Source: Myroides sp. N17-2
GTDB taxonomy: Bacteria > Bacteroidota > Bacteroidia > Flavobacteriales > Flavobacteriaceae
Direction: 5' to 3'
Assembly: GCF_002286775.1 (NCBI RefSeq)
Contig: NZ_NSGJ01000018.1
Span: forward strand, 27,083-91,082
DNA: 64,000 nt
Each line of letters begins with the position of its first letter. Position 1 is the stretch's first letter. Made by a program: the position numbers and the translations under genes. Positions 17,490 to 27,404 of the stretch are shown here, piece after piece. Under the pieces are notes generated by a model. The model searched no databases. It had not been told where the DNA came from and saw only the letters and a list, made by a program, of their open reading frames with translations.

Positions 17490-19394
17490 TTATTTCTTCT
17501 TTTTGTTTTCGTTTTGCAATTTCTGTTGCTCTTGAGCTTGAGCCATCATCTCTTGCATTTTACGTTGGAATCTACCTTTTGGACGTTCTTTCGTTTTGTT
17601 CTCATCGATGATTGCTTTAATTTTTTCATCTTTCACAATGTGGTTTTTGATTACATACATAATACCAATTGTAATAGAGTTAGAAACAAAGTAATACAAA
17701 CTCAATCCTGATGCATAGTTATTAAAGAAGAACAACATCATAATCGGAGAGATATAAATCATCACTTTCATAATCTTGCTCATATCTGGCATACCTTCTT
17801 GAGCTGGAGCAGACATTTGTTGATCTCCTGTAGTCATCTTCATATAGAAGAAGATAGCGATAGAAGCCAATAATGGGAATAAACTCACGTGATCTCCATA
17901 GAAAGGAATTCTGAATGGCAATTTCAAGATTTGGTCATAAGATGATAAGTCATCTGCCCATAAGAATGATTTTTGTCTCAAGTCAAACGCTGATGGGAAG
18001 AACTGGAACAACGAGTAGAAGATCGGAATCTGTAATAATGCTGGTATACATCCTGCCATAGGATTAACCCCTGCTTTATTATAAAGACTCATCGTCTCTT
18101 GTTGTTTCTTCATTGGGTCATTCTTGTATTTCTCATTTAACTCGTTCACTTCTGGACGAATTGCTTTCATCTTAGCTTGAGAAACATACGATTTATATGT
18201 CAATGGAGAAATCACTAATCTCACTAATACAGTTAATGCAATAATAGCAATACCGTAAGGTAAGAATGAACTTAAGAATCCGAATACTGGGATAAATAAG
18301 AAACGGTTAACCCATCCGAATAATCCCCATCCCAATGGAACTGTTTTATCTAATCCTTTGTCATATGATTTTAATAACTTGTAATCTGATGGTCCGAAGA
18401 ACCATTGCATATCTTGGTTTAACTCACCATTAGTATATGCTAAAGGCATCTTAGCAGAGAACTGCTTAGTAAACATAGTGTCTTTTGCCTCATCGTGTAC
18501 TAAGTTCTCTGATTTTAAACTAGCCGTAGCAAATCCTTTATCAGATAATAAGATAGATGAGAAGAAATGTTGTTTAAACGCGATATAGTTAGCATCCTTG
18601 ATATCTTTAGTATCTTCTTTGCTACTAGCGCTTAAGTTATTATCTTTTCCATCTTCATACTCATAGTAAAGACGAGTATATTGGTTCTCGTATGAGATAC
18701 TTTTCTCATTTGTAAACGCTTTAAGTTTCCAATCTAATGATGGAACTTCAGAAGTATTCACTACCTTACTTAACCCTTGCGTACGGATAGAAAAGTCTAA
18801 CATATAATCATTAGGCTTTAATACGTATCTATACTCTAAAAACTCAGTAGCTGATACTTTTAAACGCATAGATAATACTTGGTTCTCCCCTTCTTTAGTT
18901 AATTCTGGTTCGAAGTATAAATCTCTTGTATTAAATCTTCTATTATCTTTCGTAGACAACTCTAAGTTAAACTCTGAGTTGTTATTTTTAATAAGTTCTA
19001 CTATCTGTTTAGAATCTTTAGTAAAACGAGTATTATTATTAATAACAACATTAGATAAACTACCACCTTTATTCTCAACAACTAAAGTAAGAAGTTCACT
19101 TTTAAGTTCAGTTTGTCCTCCTTTTGCTGATGGTAAAGTTGCACTGTAAGCGAATGGACCTAAAGCAGCTTGTAGAGCAGGATTCGCTACCGAATCAGCT
19201 TCTACCTGAGCACTTATAGCAGTCGAAATCTTCTCAGCCTCTGCTTCTTTAACGATCTCTGTCTTTGCCACCTCTTTATCATTAGCGATAGCGTCTTTCT
19301 CTTTGTTGATATTATTCAACATCATCCAAATTAGCAACCCGGCAATAATAACAAAGCCGATAATACTGTTACGATCTAATTTTTTTCCTTCCAT
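17490..19394 (-). CDS. yidC: Membrane protein insertase YidC
   Basis: Inserts and folds inner-membrane proteins, alone or with Sec. At 634 residues it is of Bacteroidota size. N-terminal helix (about 9-26, IIGFVIIAGLLIWMMLNNI), a large periplasmic beta domain (about 80-350), then the conserved five-helix core: YGIAIIALTVLVRLVISPLTYKSY with the hydrophilic-groove Arg, MAGCIPALLQIPIFYSLFQF, and NNYASGLSLYYFVSN. The tail is Gln/Lys-rich (about 595-634) as in relatives that contact ribosomes. It follows pyrG by 62 bp on the same strand. Confidence 0.95.
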   Translation of the reverse strand: MEGKKLDRNSIIGFVIIAGLLIWMMLNNINKEKDAIANDKEVAKTEIVKEAEAEKISTAISAQVEADSVANPALQAALGPFAYSATLPSAKGGQTELKSELLTLVVENKGGSLSNVVINNNTRFTKDSKQIVELIKNNNSEFNLELSTKDNRRFNTRDLYFEPELTKEGENQVLSMRLKVSATEFLEYRYVLKPNDYMLDFSIRTQGLSKVVNTSEVPSLDWKLKAFTNEKSISYENQYTRLYYEYEDGKDNNLSASSKEDTKDIKDANYIAFKQHFFSSILLSDKGFATASLKSENLVHDEAKDTMFTKQFSAKMPLAYTNGELNQDMQWFFGPSDYKLLKSYDKGLDKTVPLGWGLFGWVNRFLFIPVFGFLSSFLPYGIAIIALTVLVRLVISPLTYKSYVSQAKMKAIRPEVNELNEKYKNDPMKKQQETMSLYNKAGVNPMAGCIPALLQIPIFYSLFQFFPSAFDLRQKSFLWADDLSSYDQILKLPFRIPFYGDHVSLFPLLASIAIFFYMKMTTGDQQMSAPAQEGMPDMSKIMKVMIYISPIMMLFFFNNYASGLSLYYFVSNSITIGIMYVIKNHIVKDEKIKAIIDENKTKERPKGRFQRKMQEMMAQAQEQQKLQNENKKKK

Positions 19395-19456
19395 TCCTTA
19401 ATTTGTAGTTTATCAAATTTTTCGTTGTAATAACATAGTGTTAATTACGATAAGAA

Positions 19457-21070
<1,614 letters not shown>

Positions 21071-21554
21071 TTAGTGTGTGTATTAGTTGTGTAGTTAACA
21101 ATAAAACTTGGCAAAAATACAACTTTCCACTCTATTCTTCTAATTTTAGATTGCCTAAAAAAGCAACACACACCAACTTATACTTTATTAACTATTTAGG
21201 TGACTCCTTATTTCTATCTTCATTATAAAACTCCTAAAAAAGGAGAACCTCTTCTCCCACCCCTATATACTTTTGTATATTAAATAATTATCTTTGATAT
21301 TGCCCCCTTGTATTGACCTTTTTGACTACATAATTAGCTAGAGCAATAGCCTTAATCAATCTATTATACTAAGGTAACTTTAACATTTTTACCGTTTGTT
21401 ATCACTTAATATCTAAAATATACCTACTAACCCTCCATTATTTAATAAATACCTTTCCCTTCTTGCGGTTCTTGTACAATTATAGCCTGTATATCACTTA
21501 TTGTGGGATAATAACTCACTATAAACTATCTTTGTTTATCTTAAAGTTAATTAA
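21071..21554. other. Intergenic region pyrG/crp with promoter elements
   Basis: No gene recognised. Holds the pyrG -7 box on the minus strand (21112-21119) and on the plus strand TAnnTTTG boxes at 21268-21275 and 21289-21296 well upstream of crp, with a short hairpin CTCCTAAAAAAGGAG near 21230. The two plus boxes lack a good -33 partner; a small RNA between 21300 and 21500 is possible but unsupported. Confidence 0.5.
21501..21534 (+). promoter_or_regulatory. Promoter of the Crp-type regulator gene
   Basis: TTG (21501-21503), 23-nt spacer, TATCTTTG (21527-21534), within the accepted spacing range; transcript would start about 15 nt before the ATG at 21555. Confidence 0.5.
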
Positions 21555-22124
21555 ATGAATTTAGAACAAATCATCGATAACATCTACCCTCTTTCTAAAC
21601 CTGCTAAGGATAAGCTAATCGCTATTTTTACGGAAATTACTTTCCCTAAGAACTACTTGCTTTCTGAGTATGAGAAACACGAGAATTACTTCTACTTTAT
21701 TAAGAGTGGACTAGTGCGTGCCTATGCATTACAAGAAGATAGAGAGTTAACCTTCTGGTTCGGTACCGATGGAGATCCTGCATTATCTATGTATAACTAT
21801 ATTCTAAATAGACCTAGCTACGAGACTATCGATCTAATCGAAGACAGCGCCCTATACTTCACTAAGAATAGTCAACTAGAGAAACTATATACTTCTGATA
21901 TCGAGATAGCGAACTGGGGTAGAAAGTTTGCGGAAATAGAATTACTTAAAACTGAAGAACGCTCTATCACTAGACAAATCAAGTCTGCTAAAGAACGTTA
22001 TAACGACCTCCTAGAGAATGAACCACACTTGCTCAATAGAGTACCTCTTAAATATATAGCGTCATTCTTGGGAATCACACAAGTAAGCCTAAGTAGAATA
22101 CGCAGTGAATTCTCTAAAAAATAA
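21555..22124 (+). CDS. Crp/Fnr family transcriptional regulator
   Basis: A 189-residue regulator with an N-terminal cyclic-nucleotide-binding type beta-roll (about 25-115, YFYFIKSGLVRAYALQEDRELTFWFG) and a short C-terminal winged HTH (about 150-186, VPLKYIASFLGITQVSLSRIRSEF). The cAMP-pocket residues of true Crp are not evident, so the ligand is unknown; Bacteroidota have many such small Crp-like proteins. A decayed copy of its last 100 bp lies at 22590-22693, on the far side of a structured repeat. Confidence 0.85.
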   Translation: MNLEQIIDNIYPLSKPAKDKLIAIFTEITFPKNYLLSEYEKHENYFYFIKSGLVRAYALQEDRELTFWFGTDGDPALSMYNYILNRPSYETIDLIEDSALYFTKNSQLEKLYTSDIEIANWGRKFAEIELLKTEERSITRQIKSAKERYNDLLENEPHLLNRVPLKYIASFLGITQVSLSRIRSEFSKK

Positions 22125-22332
22125 CATCTAAACACCTATATTTCATTTAATTGAATTAAAAAAAATCACAAGAGTGTAGTATAATTATTAAGTTTTAATT
22201 GATATCTTTGTAAAAGAATTAGTACAAAATTCTCTACCCTTTTCAGATCACTTTCTAGATCATTTTTAAAAAATCACCATAACATTCATCAATAGAATAA
22301 AATAGGCATTTCTATGTTATTTCGGTTCGAGT

Positions 22333-22376
22333 GAGTCCATAGTGAGTCCATAATGAGTCCATAGTGACTCCATTAA
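22333..22376 (+). repeat. Four 11-bp iterons (copy 1)
   Basis: Units GAGTCCATAGT, GAGTCCATAAT, GAGTCCATAGT and GACTCCATTAA in perfect tandem with 11-bp period, about one helical turn each. Confidence 0.9.
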
Positions 22377-22404
22377 AACAGCCTTTTTAATGGAGTCACT
22401 ATGG
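22359..22404. repeat. 20-bp perfect hairpin (copy 1)
   Basis: Left arm 22359-22378 begins CCATAGTGACTCC and pairs perfectly with 22385-22404; loop CAGCCT. It extends 5 more pairs with one G-T. The right arm CACTATGGATTC can also pair with iterons 1 or 3, so alternative folds are possible. Confidence 0.9.
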
Positions 22405-22589
22405 ATTCACAATGCTGTCAATATACTTTCACACATAGCCACAAACTCTAAACAAGATATTAAGGAGAATAATAGACAAAGTCCGCATGAGATAGGACCG
22501 CTGATTTTCAATAGAATAAAAATCATTTTATAACTGCAATCTACAAATTTAAACTGAGAATTTGTAAAGTTATATCAACCAAGATAAGC

Positions 22590-22693
22590 AAACTACACTT
22601 GCTAAATAGAGTTCCCCTTAAATACATAGCGTCTCTCTTGGGAATTCACAAGTAAGCTTAAGTAACATACGCAGTGAATTCTCCAAAAAACAA
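22590..22693 (+). pseudogene. Decayed duplicate of the 3' end of the Crp-type gene
   Basis: About 104 bp match 22018-22127 at roughly 85%: both read ACACTTGCT.AATAGAGT, CTCTTGGGAAT and ACGCAGTGAATTCTC. A small deletion after GGGAAT shifts the frame, and no 5' part is present. With the intact gene it brackets the structured element. Confidence 0.85.
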
Positions 22694-22920
22694 CTTTTTT
22701 TATCAATCTAATAATATTCGAAACCTTGTGTTTTTCGTAGAATATTATTTGGCACACTACATTTCAACCTATATTAAATTCTGATTATTACATTTTATTT
22801 AGCTTAAAATAATATTTAAGATGTAAAGTTTCACTTATTTTGTTATCTTTAATTTAAATTAATCGCCGATTAATTAGATATTACATACTGCGTTTAATAC
22901 TTTTGCAACAAATAGTAACA

Positions 22921-24384
22921 ATGGAAAATCAGAATAAGAATCAAGAAGTAGTACGAGGACTTAAAGCAAGACACCTATCTATGATCGCCATCGGAGGGTG
23001 TATCGGAACAGGGTTATTTATGGCAAGTGGAGAAGCCATACATCAGGCTGGTCCTGGTGGAGCACTTCTAGCTTATGCGATGATCGGTCTAATGGTATAC
23101 TTCTTAATGACCTCTTTAGGTGAGATGGCGACATACCTACCTGTATCAGGATCATTCAGTACTTACGCTGCACGATTTGTTGATCCATCATTAGGTTTTG
23201 CCTTAGGATGGAACTATTGGTTTAACTGGGTTATTACCGTAGCAGTAGACGTATCTATCGCCGCAGTAGTTATCTCATATTGGGAACCACTAGGATTCTT
23301 ACCACCGTGGGGATGGAGCTTACTCTTCTTTATTATCATATTTGGGCTAAATTGTCTATCAGTTAAAGCTTATGGAGAGTCAGAATATTGGTTCGCTATT
23401 ATAAAAGTAGTAACTGTAGTCTTATTCTTAGGGATCGGACTTCTAACTATATTCGGAATATTAGGTGGTGAATACATCGGATTTAAGAACTTCACACTAG
23501 GAGATGCGCCTATATTAGGTGGTGGATTCTCAGGTAAGTTCCTAAGTGTACTAGGGGTATTTCTAATCGCAGGTTTCTCGTTTCAAGGAACTGAACTAAT
23601 CGGTATCACTGCAGGTGAATCAGAAAACCCTGAGAAAAACATTCCTAAAGCAATCAAACAAGTATTCTGGAGAATCTTAGTATTCTATATTTTAGCAATC
23701 TTCGTGATCGGGTTAATCATCCCGTACACTAGCCCTTCTCTTTTAGGAGCAGATATCTCAGAAGTAGCTAAATCACCTTTTACCTTAGTATTTGAGAAAG
23801 CACACTTAGCCTTTGCTGCAGCTGTAATGAATGCCGTAATCCTTACTTCTATCCTATCAGCGGGTAACTCAGGATTATATGCCTCTACTCGTATGTTATA
23901 CGCAATGGGAAAAGACGGAATGGCACATAAAGCATTCGGAGGAACAAATAAAAACGGAGTACCTCTAATCGCATTAGTCGCTACAGGAATAGTGGTATTA
24001 CTAATATTTGCTGTACAGTCTACCCACCCTAATGCTGTTGACTTTATTCTAGCAGCCTCTGGACTAACAGGATTCATTGCTTGGCTAGGTATTGCGATTA
24101 GTCACTATAGATTTAGAAGAGCATTCCACGCTCAAAACAAGAGTTTAGATGCCTTGATATACAAAGCTAAGTGGTTTCCGTTTGGACCATTATTTGCCTT
24201 ATTTCTGTGTATTCTAGTGATCATCGGACAAGATTCTAAACTTATTATGGAAGGAGTATTTGACTGGAGAGGAATGCTAATCACCTATATGGGGATACCT
24301 TTCTTCCTAGCATTCTACTTATACCACAAGCTTAAATTTAAAACAAAGTTAATCCCGCTTAAAGATGTGGATTTAAAAAGATAA
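22921..24384 (+). CDS. Amino acid permease (APC/AAT family)
   Basis: Twelve-helix inner-membrane proton symporter of 487 residues. The start ATG at 22921 gives MENQNKNQEVVRGLKARHLSM; a TTG six codons earlier belongs to the promoter TACTTTTG box (22898-22905). The first helix has IAIGGCIGTGLFMASGEAI and helix 2 GPGGALLAYAMIGLMVYFLM, as in LysP, GabP and AroP; ELIGITAGESENPEKNIPKAI is the conserved loop after helix 6. Substrate is not predictable; the LysP/basic or aromatic classes are the closest by eye. Ends with a terminator related to the one after the next gene. Confidence 0.9.
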   Translation: MENQNKNQEVVRGLKARHLSMIAIGGCIGTGLFMASGEAIHQAGPGGALLAYAMIGLMVYFLMTSLGEMATYLPVSGSFSTYAARFVDPSLGFALGWNYWFNWVITVAVDVSIAAVVISYWEPLGFLPPWGWSLLFFIIIFGLNCLSVKAYGESEYWFAIIKVVTVVLFLGIGLLTIFGILGGEYIGFKNFTLGDAPILGGGFSGKFLSVLGVFLIAGFSFQGTELIGITAGESENPEKNIPKAIKQVFWRILVFYILAIFVIGLIIPYTSPSLLGADISEVAKSPFTLVFEKAHLAFAAAVMNAVILTSILSAGNSGLYASTRMLYAMGKDGMAHKAFGGTNKNGVPLIALVATGIVVLLIFAVQSTHPNAVDFILAASGLTGFIAWLGIAISHYRFRRAFHAQNKSLDALIYKAKWFPFGPLFALFLCILVIIGQDSKLIMEGVFDWRGMLITYMGIPFFLAFYLYHKLKFKTKLIPLKDVDLKR

Positions 24385-24394
24385 TACCTTTAAT

Positions 24395-24422
24395 AGGTAA
24401 CAGGTAACAGGAAACAGGAAAC
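24395..24422 (+). repeat. Four 7-bp direct repeats
   Basis: AGGTAAC twice followed by AGGAAAC twice, directly in front of a terminator. Simple slippage repeat. Confidence 0.85.
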
Positions 24423-24423
24423 G

Positions 24424-24455
24424 AAAAAAGCGTAAGTTATGACTCACGCTTTTTT
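24424..24455 (+). terminator. Terminator of the permease gene
   Basis: Stem AAAAAAGCGTAAGT / ACTCACGCTTTTTT, loop TATG, one A-C mismatch, T7 tail then GTTGATA. Nearly the same sequence follows the next gene at 25719. Confidence 0.85.
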
Positions 24456-24509
24456 TGTTGATACTAATATCTCTTCTAAGAACGTTATCTACTTAAACCA
24501 CCTTATACA

Positions 24510-25718
24510 ATGACAACCAAACCAACTATTTATACTATTCTCTTCACTTTAGTATTCCAATTAACTTGTTTTGCTCAACTAGACAAAGATTTACATCCGC
24601 TTAATACAATAAATGAAGAGTTATTGACACCTCAAGTAAAAGAAATTATAGCTAAAAACGTAAATGGAAATAAAACAATTTTCTTAGGAGAAGCTGACCA
24701 CCAATACGGTTCTGATCTAAAAACAAAGTTCGAAATACTCAAATATTTAGTGCTTGAACTAAGTTATAAAGATGTAGTTTTTGAAGCAGACTTCTTTGCT
24801 TTATCTTTTATTCACAGTGATAACTCACTTTATAAAATGTGGAGATATTCAGATCAAATATGGGAAATGGCAACGTTTATGAAAGATAATAATGTAACGA
24901 TATACGGGATGGATAATAAGTTGCATACAAAAGATTCTTACACACACTTCATTCCTATGTTACAGGAATATTTGAGTACTTTAGACATAATACTTGAAGA
25001 CAGATTTATTAGTCTATCAAAAGAAGTAGTCCTTAATAACGGGTTTAATAACGGCAACAAACTAACTTCTAATGATATCGAATATCTAAATCAATACATC
25101 TCCAAATTACTTACAAACGAAAGTATAATTGCTCAAAAAGAATGGAAACAAATATTAGAAAGTTACATCAGTGCCGCAAATATGTATTACAATAGAGCTC
25201 ACGATAAAAAGTATAGTCTGAATATCGATAGAGATATACAAATGGCAAGTAATCTAGACTTTATAGTTAAGAATAACCCTGAAAAGAAGTTTGTAGTTTG
25301 GCTTGCCAATGCACATATGTCCAAAATAAACGAAGGTGCCTTAAAATGTGGAAACGAGTTTATAAAGAAAAATCCTAATACAACTTATCATATTGCAATA
25401 TCTTCTTATCCTTTGTTTTACAAGAATGAAAAGTCAGTCCAAAAAGCACATAGTGATAAAGAACATCTAATCTCAATACTTCCTTCTACGGAATCAAACT
25501 ATTTCTTAGACATTGTTAGCTTGTTTAAAAACACCACTAGCTACACATATAAGAATTACAAAAAAGATATGACTTTCACTCCTTTTCAAGTCTCTTGGGA
25601 TTCAAAAAAACAAGGAATATTTCAGAACTTTGATGCTATGATTTTTATCAGTGAAGCAGAAAAAGTAAGCTATATAAAGTATGACCAACTAATCTTAGAG
25701 AAACAGCAATCAAAATAG
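24510..25718 (+). CDS. Exported erythromycin-esterase-like (Ere/EreB fold) protein
   Basis: A 402-residue protein with a signal peptide (about 1-22, ending CFAQ). The catalytic layout of the erythromycin esterase superfamily is visible: FLGEADH (Glu61, His64), VVFEAD (Glu92), and late WLANAHMSK (His269), equivalent to the His-Glu-His set that hydrolyses macrolide lactones in EreA/B. Environmental members of this family mostly act on unknown substrates, and the sequence differs from the known resistance types, so macrolide resistance should not be assumed. Single gene with its own terminator. Confidence 0.7.
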   Translation: MTTKPTIYTILFTLVFQLTCFAQLDKDLHPLNTINEELLTPQVKEIIAKNVNGNKTIFLGEADHQYGSDLKTKFEILKYLVLELSYKDVVFEADFFALSFIHSDNSLYKMWRYSDQIWEMATFMKDNNVTIYGMDNKLHTKDSYTHFIPMLQEYLSTLDIILEDRFISLSKEVVLNNGFNNGNKLTSNDIEYLNQYISKLLTNESIIAQKEWKQILESYISAANMYYNRAHDKKYSLNIDRDIQMASNLDFIVKNNPEKKFVVWLANAHMSKINEGALKCGNEFIKKNPNTTYHIAISSYPLFYKNEKSVQKAHSDKEHLISILPSTESNYFLDIVSLFKNTTSYTYKNYKKDMTFTPFQVSWDSKKQGIFQNFDAMIFISEAEKVSYIKYDQLILEKQQSK

Positions 25719-25749
25719 AAAAGCGTGAGTTATGACAACTCACGCTTTT
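25719..25749 (+). terminator. Terminator of the Ere-like gene
   Basis: Perfect 13-bp stem AAAAGCGTGAGTT / AACTCACGCTTTT, loop ATGAC, T-run then GTTGATA; related to 24424-24455. Confidence 0.85.
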
Positions 25750-25800
25750 TTTGTTGATATATCTTGGTGCATTCAACGCATTTCCACACAGTAGCCACGA

Positions 25801-26160
25801 TGGTAGGGGCGTATTACTATACGCCCACATAAAACATCTTTTAGATGTTTTTTGAACGTGCTGTTTTATACACCACATAGATTGTGGATATGGTTTGTGG
25901 GGTGTATAGTAATACACCCGTACCGCTATGGATATAGATTGTAAACAAACGATGTCATCATTTATCATTATTACTAATAAAACATCTAAAGATGTTTTAT
26001 GTGGATGTATGTAATCATCCCTACGATTGTGGATATAGATTGCGAACAAACGATATCATCATTATTAATAAAACATCAAATGATGTTTTTTGTGGATATA
26101 TAGTAATACACCCGTACCGCTATGGATATAGATTGCGAACAAACGATGATATCATTTATC
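25801..26160. repeat. REP-like cluster of nested palindromes
   Basis: Three directly repeated units of about 90-104 bp start at 25897, 26001 and 26092: GTGG(G)TGTATagtaATACACCC, TACCGCTATGGATATAGATTG, CGAACAAACGAT, ATCATTATTAATAA, then AAAACATC..GATGTTTT. A fourth, inverted, unit at 25801-25855 has GGGCGTATtactATACGCCC and AAAACATCTTTTAGATGTTTT. Another copy is at 4085-4150. The gap 25719-26204 contains no gene. Confidence 0.85.
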
Positions 26161-26204
26161 ATTCTCTACGTCCCCTAATGCCGTAGGCAAACAATTCCTA
26201 ATTA

Positions 26205-27161
26205 TTAATTCCTAATTAAAGCGTAGCCCTCCCCTGTATGTACTACTAGATGGTTACACATCTGTTTATACATCGGTGTTTCTACACCTAAGAGGATACC
26301 CTGTCTTACCATATACCCACCCATAATACCTAGTTCATTGTGCTCTTTAAGGGCTGTAAAGTCACTGTGCATCGAAGTAGTTGATTCATACGGAATCGCT
26401 TTTAATCGCTCTGTAATAACACTTACGATATCAGCTGATAATGCTACACCTTTCTTCTTGCCTATAGCCGAAGCCTCTTCTAACAGCTGTGTCATTTCCG
26501 CAGGATGATGTTCCATCACACCACCGAAAGTACTGTTATAATAAGCAGTTGCCATCGCTGATGTAGATACTAAGATATACTTCTCCCATACCTCTCTTGA
26601 GATTTCAGAAGTAGCTTCTGCATTTATACCAGCTTCTGTTAGGATAGCCTCAAAGTCTTTCATTTCTGCAGTAACCATTCCATCACGTCCAAAAAGGATG
26701 CGTTGTCTTCCACTAGGGTTGTCAATCACTCCTGCCTCTTTTAAGCGAGAAACCATATAAGTACAGCCTTGCCATACGCGAGCCTCTCCGAAAGTATCTC
26801 TTAATTGCTCAAACGCTTCTACCCCATTTAGCAAAGGGATAATCACTGTATGTTCTCCTACACATCCCTTCATTTCAGCTATGGTCTGAGATAAGTCATA
26901 TCCTTTAGTGGCGATGATGATATAATCTGTATGCTTAATATCACTCCAACTAGAAGTAGCTAAAGCAGGATGCCCTACTACTTCACTGTCTTTTGAAAGT
27001 ACCGTTAATCCCTTTTCTTTAACAGCATCAAGGTGCTTACCTCTTGCTACGAAACATACTTCTATATCCTGACTATCTTGATATTTATTTGCTAGTAATC
27101 CTCCATAGAATCCTCCTACACCTCCAAGTCCTACTATTGTTATTCTCTTCTTATTTTTCAT
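26205..27161 (-). CDS. panE: 2-dehydropantoate 2-reductase
   Basis: NADPH enzyme of pantothenate synthesis (ketopantoate to pantoate), or a related ApbA/PanE reductase. The 318 residues show the Rossmann motif VGLGGVGGFYGGLLA, the loop VARGKHLDAVKEKGL, KGYDLSQTI, PLLNGVEAFEQL, the catalytic Lys region REVWEKYILVS, and the C-terminal ALKEHNELGIMGGYMVRQG. Not next to panB or panC in this window. The stop lies beside short AATTCCTAATTA repeats. Confidence 0.85.
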   Translation of the reverse strand: MKNKKRITIVGLGGVGGFYGGLLANKYQDSQDIEVCFVARGKHLDAVKEKGLTVLSKDSEVVGHPALATSSWSDIKHTDYIIIATKGYDLSQTIAEMKGCVGEHTVIIPLLNGVEAFEQLRDTFGEARVWQGCTYMVSRLKEAGVIDNPSGRQRILFGRDGMVTAEMKDFEAILTEAGINAEATSEISREVWEKYILVSTSAMATAYYNSTFGGVMEHHPAEMTQLLEEASAIGKKKGVALSADIVSVITERLKAIPYESTTSMHSDFTALKEHNELGIMGGYMVRQGILLGVETPMYKQMCNHLVVHTGEGYALIRN

Positions 27162-27171
27162 TGTTTCTCTA

Positions 27172-27300
27172 TTGTTTTTCTGTGATGTTGTGATGTCGTG
27201 ATATTGTGATGTCGTGATTTTGTTGTTCTGTGATTGTATTCACTTTTAAAAAACAGTTATATAGAACGAAAAAACAAAATCACAAAAACCGAAATCACGC
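27172..27300 (-). repeat. GTGATGTTG/AAATCAC hairpin-type repeat, copy E2
   Basis: Reads TGTGATGTTGTGATGTCGTGAT.. (9-nt periodic) on the left, a core TTCACTTTTAAAAAACAG, and AAAAAACAAAATCACAAAAACC on the right, so the ends can pair. Same plan as copies near 27405, 40373 and 41039. Confidence 0.7.
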
Positions 27301-27350
27301 TTTCAATTTGAAAGGTAATTTAATTAAATGAGAAGACAAAAGAACTAAAC

Positions 27351-27386
27351 AATAAAAGCCGCTCCCCTAAGGCAACGGCTTTTATT
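27351..27386 (-). terminator. Terminator beyond azgA
   Basis: Perfect stem AATAAAAGCCG / CGGCTTTTATT with loop CTCCCCTAAGGCAA. It lies 260 bp after the azgA stop on the minus strand, on the far side of repeat E3, so azgA mRNA would carry the repeat in its 3' UTR. Confidence 0.7.
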
Positions 27387-27404
27387 GTTATTTTGTAAAG
27401 TTGT

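Larger units (their letters stand above)
22168..22570 (+). repeat. Structured two-copy element, copy 1 (possible ncRNA or MITE)
   Basis: Shares its layout with 51681-52110: GAGTGTRG, then TATCTTTGTAA (22203-22213, a -7-like box), a variable stretch, four 11-bp iterons (22333-22376) that run into a hairpin, AGTCC..GGACC, then TTTTCAATAGAATAAAAA and CATTTTATAA. The core from 22328 to 22404 is nearly identical between copies; outside it identity falls to roughly 70-75%. No open frame is conserved. The pattern fits a structured RNA with its own promoter or a small non-autonomous element. Confidence 0.7.

Noticed and set aside
21268..21520. Small RNA upstream of the Crp-type gene
   Set aside because: Two -7-like boxes are present but without -33 boxes, terminator or repeat elsewhere; too little to call.
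22333..22404. CRISPR array or phage-type origin from the 11-bp iterons
   Set aside because: Units are too short, there are no spacers, no cas gene and no replication gene nearby.
24510..25718. Macrolide resistance gene
   Set aside because: Only the superfamily catalytic pattern is shared; the protein is exported and not close by eye to EreA, EreB or EreD.
25648..26186. Open frames of 64 and 133 codons in the gap after the Ere-like gene
   Set aside because: They run through REP-like palindromes, with repeated peptide pieces caused by the repeats, and one overlaps the Ere-like gene end.
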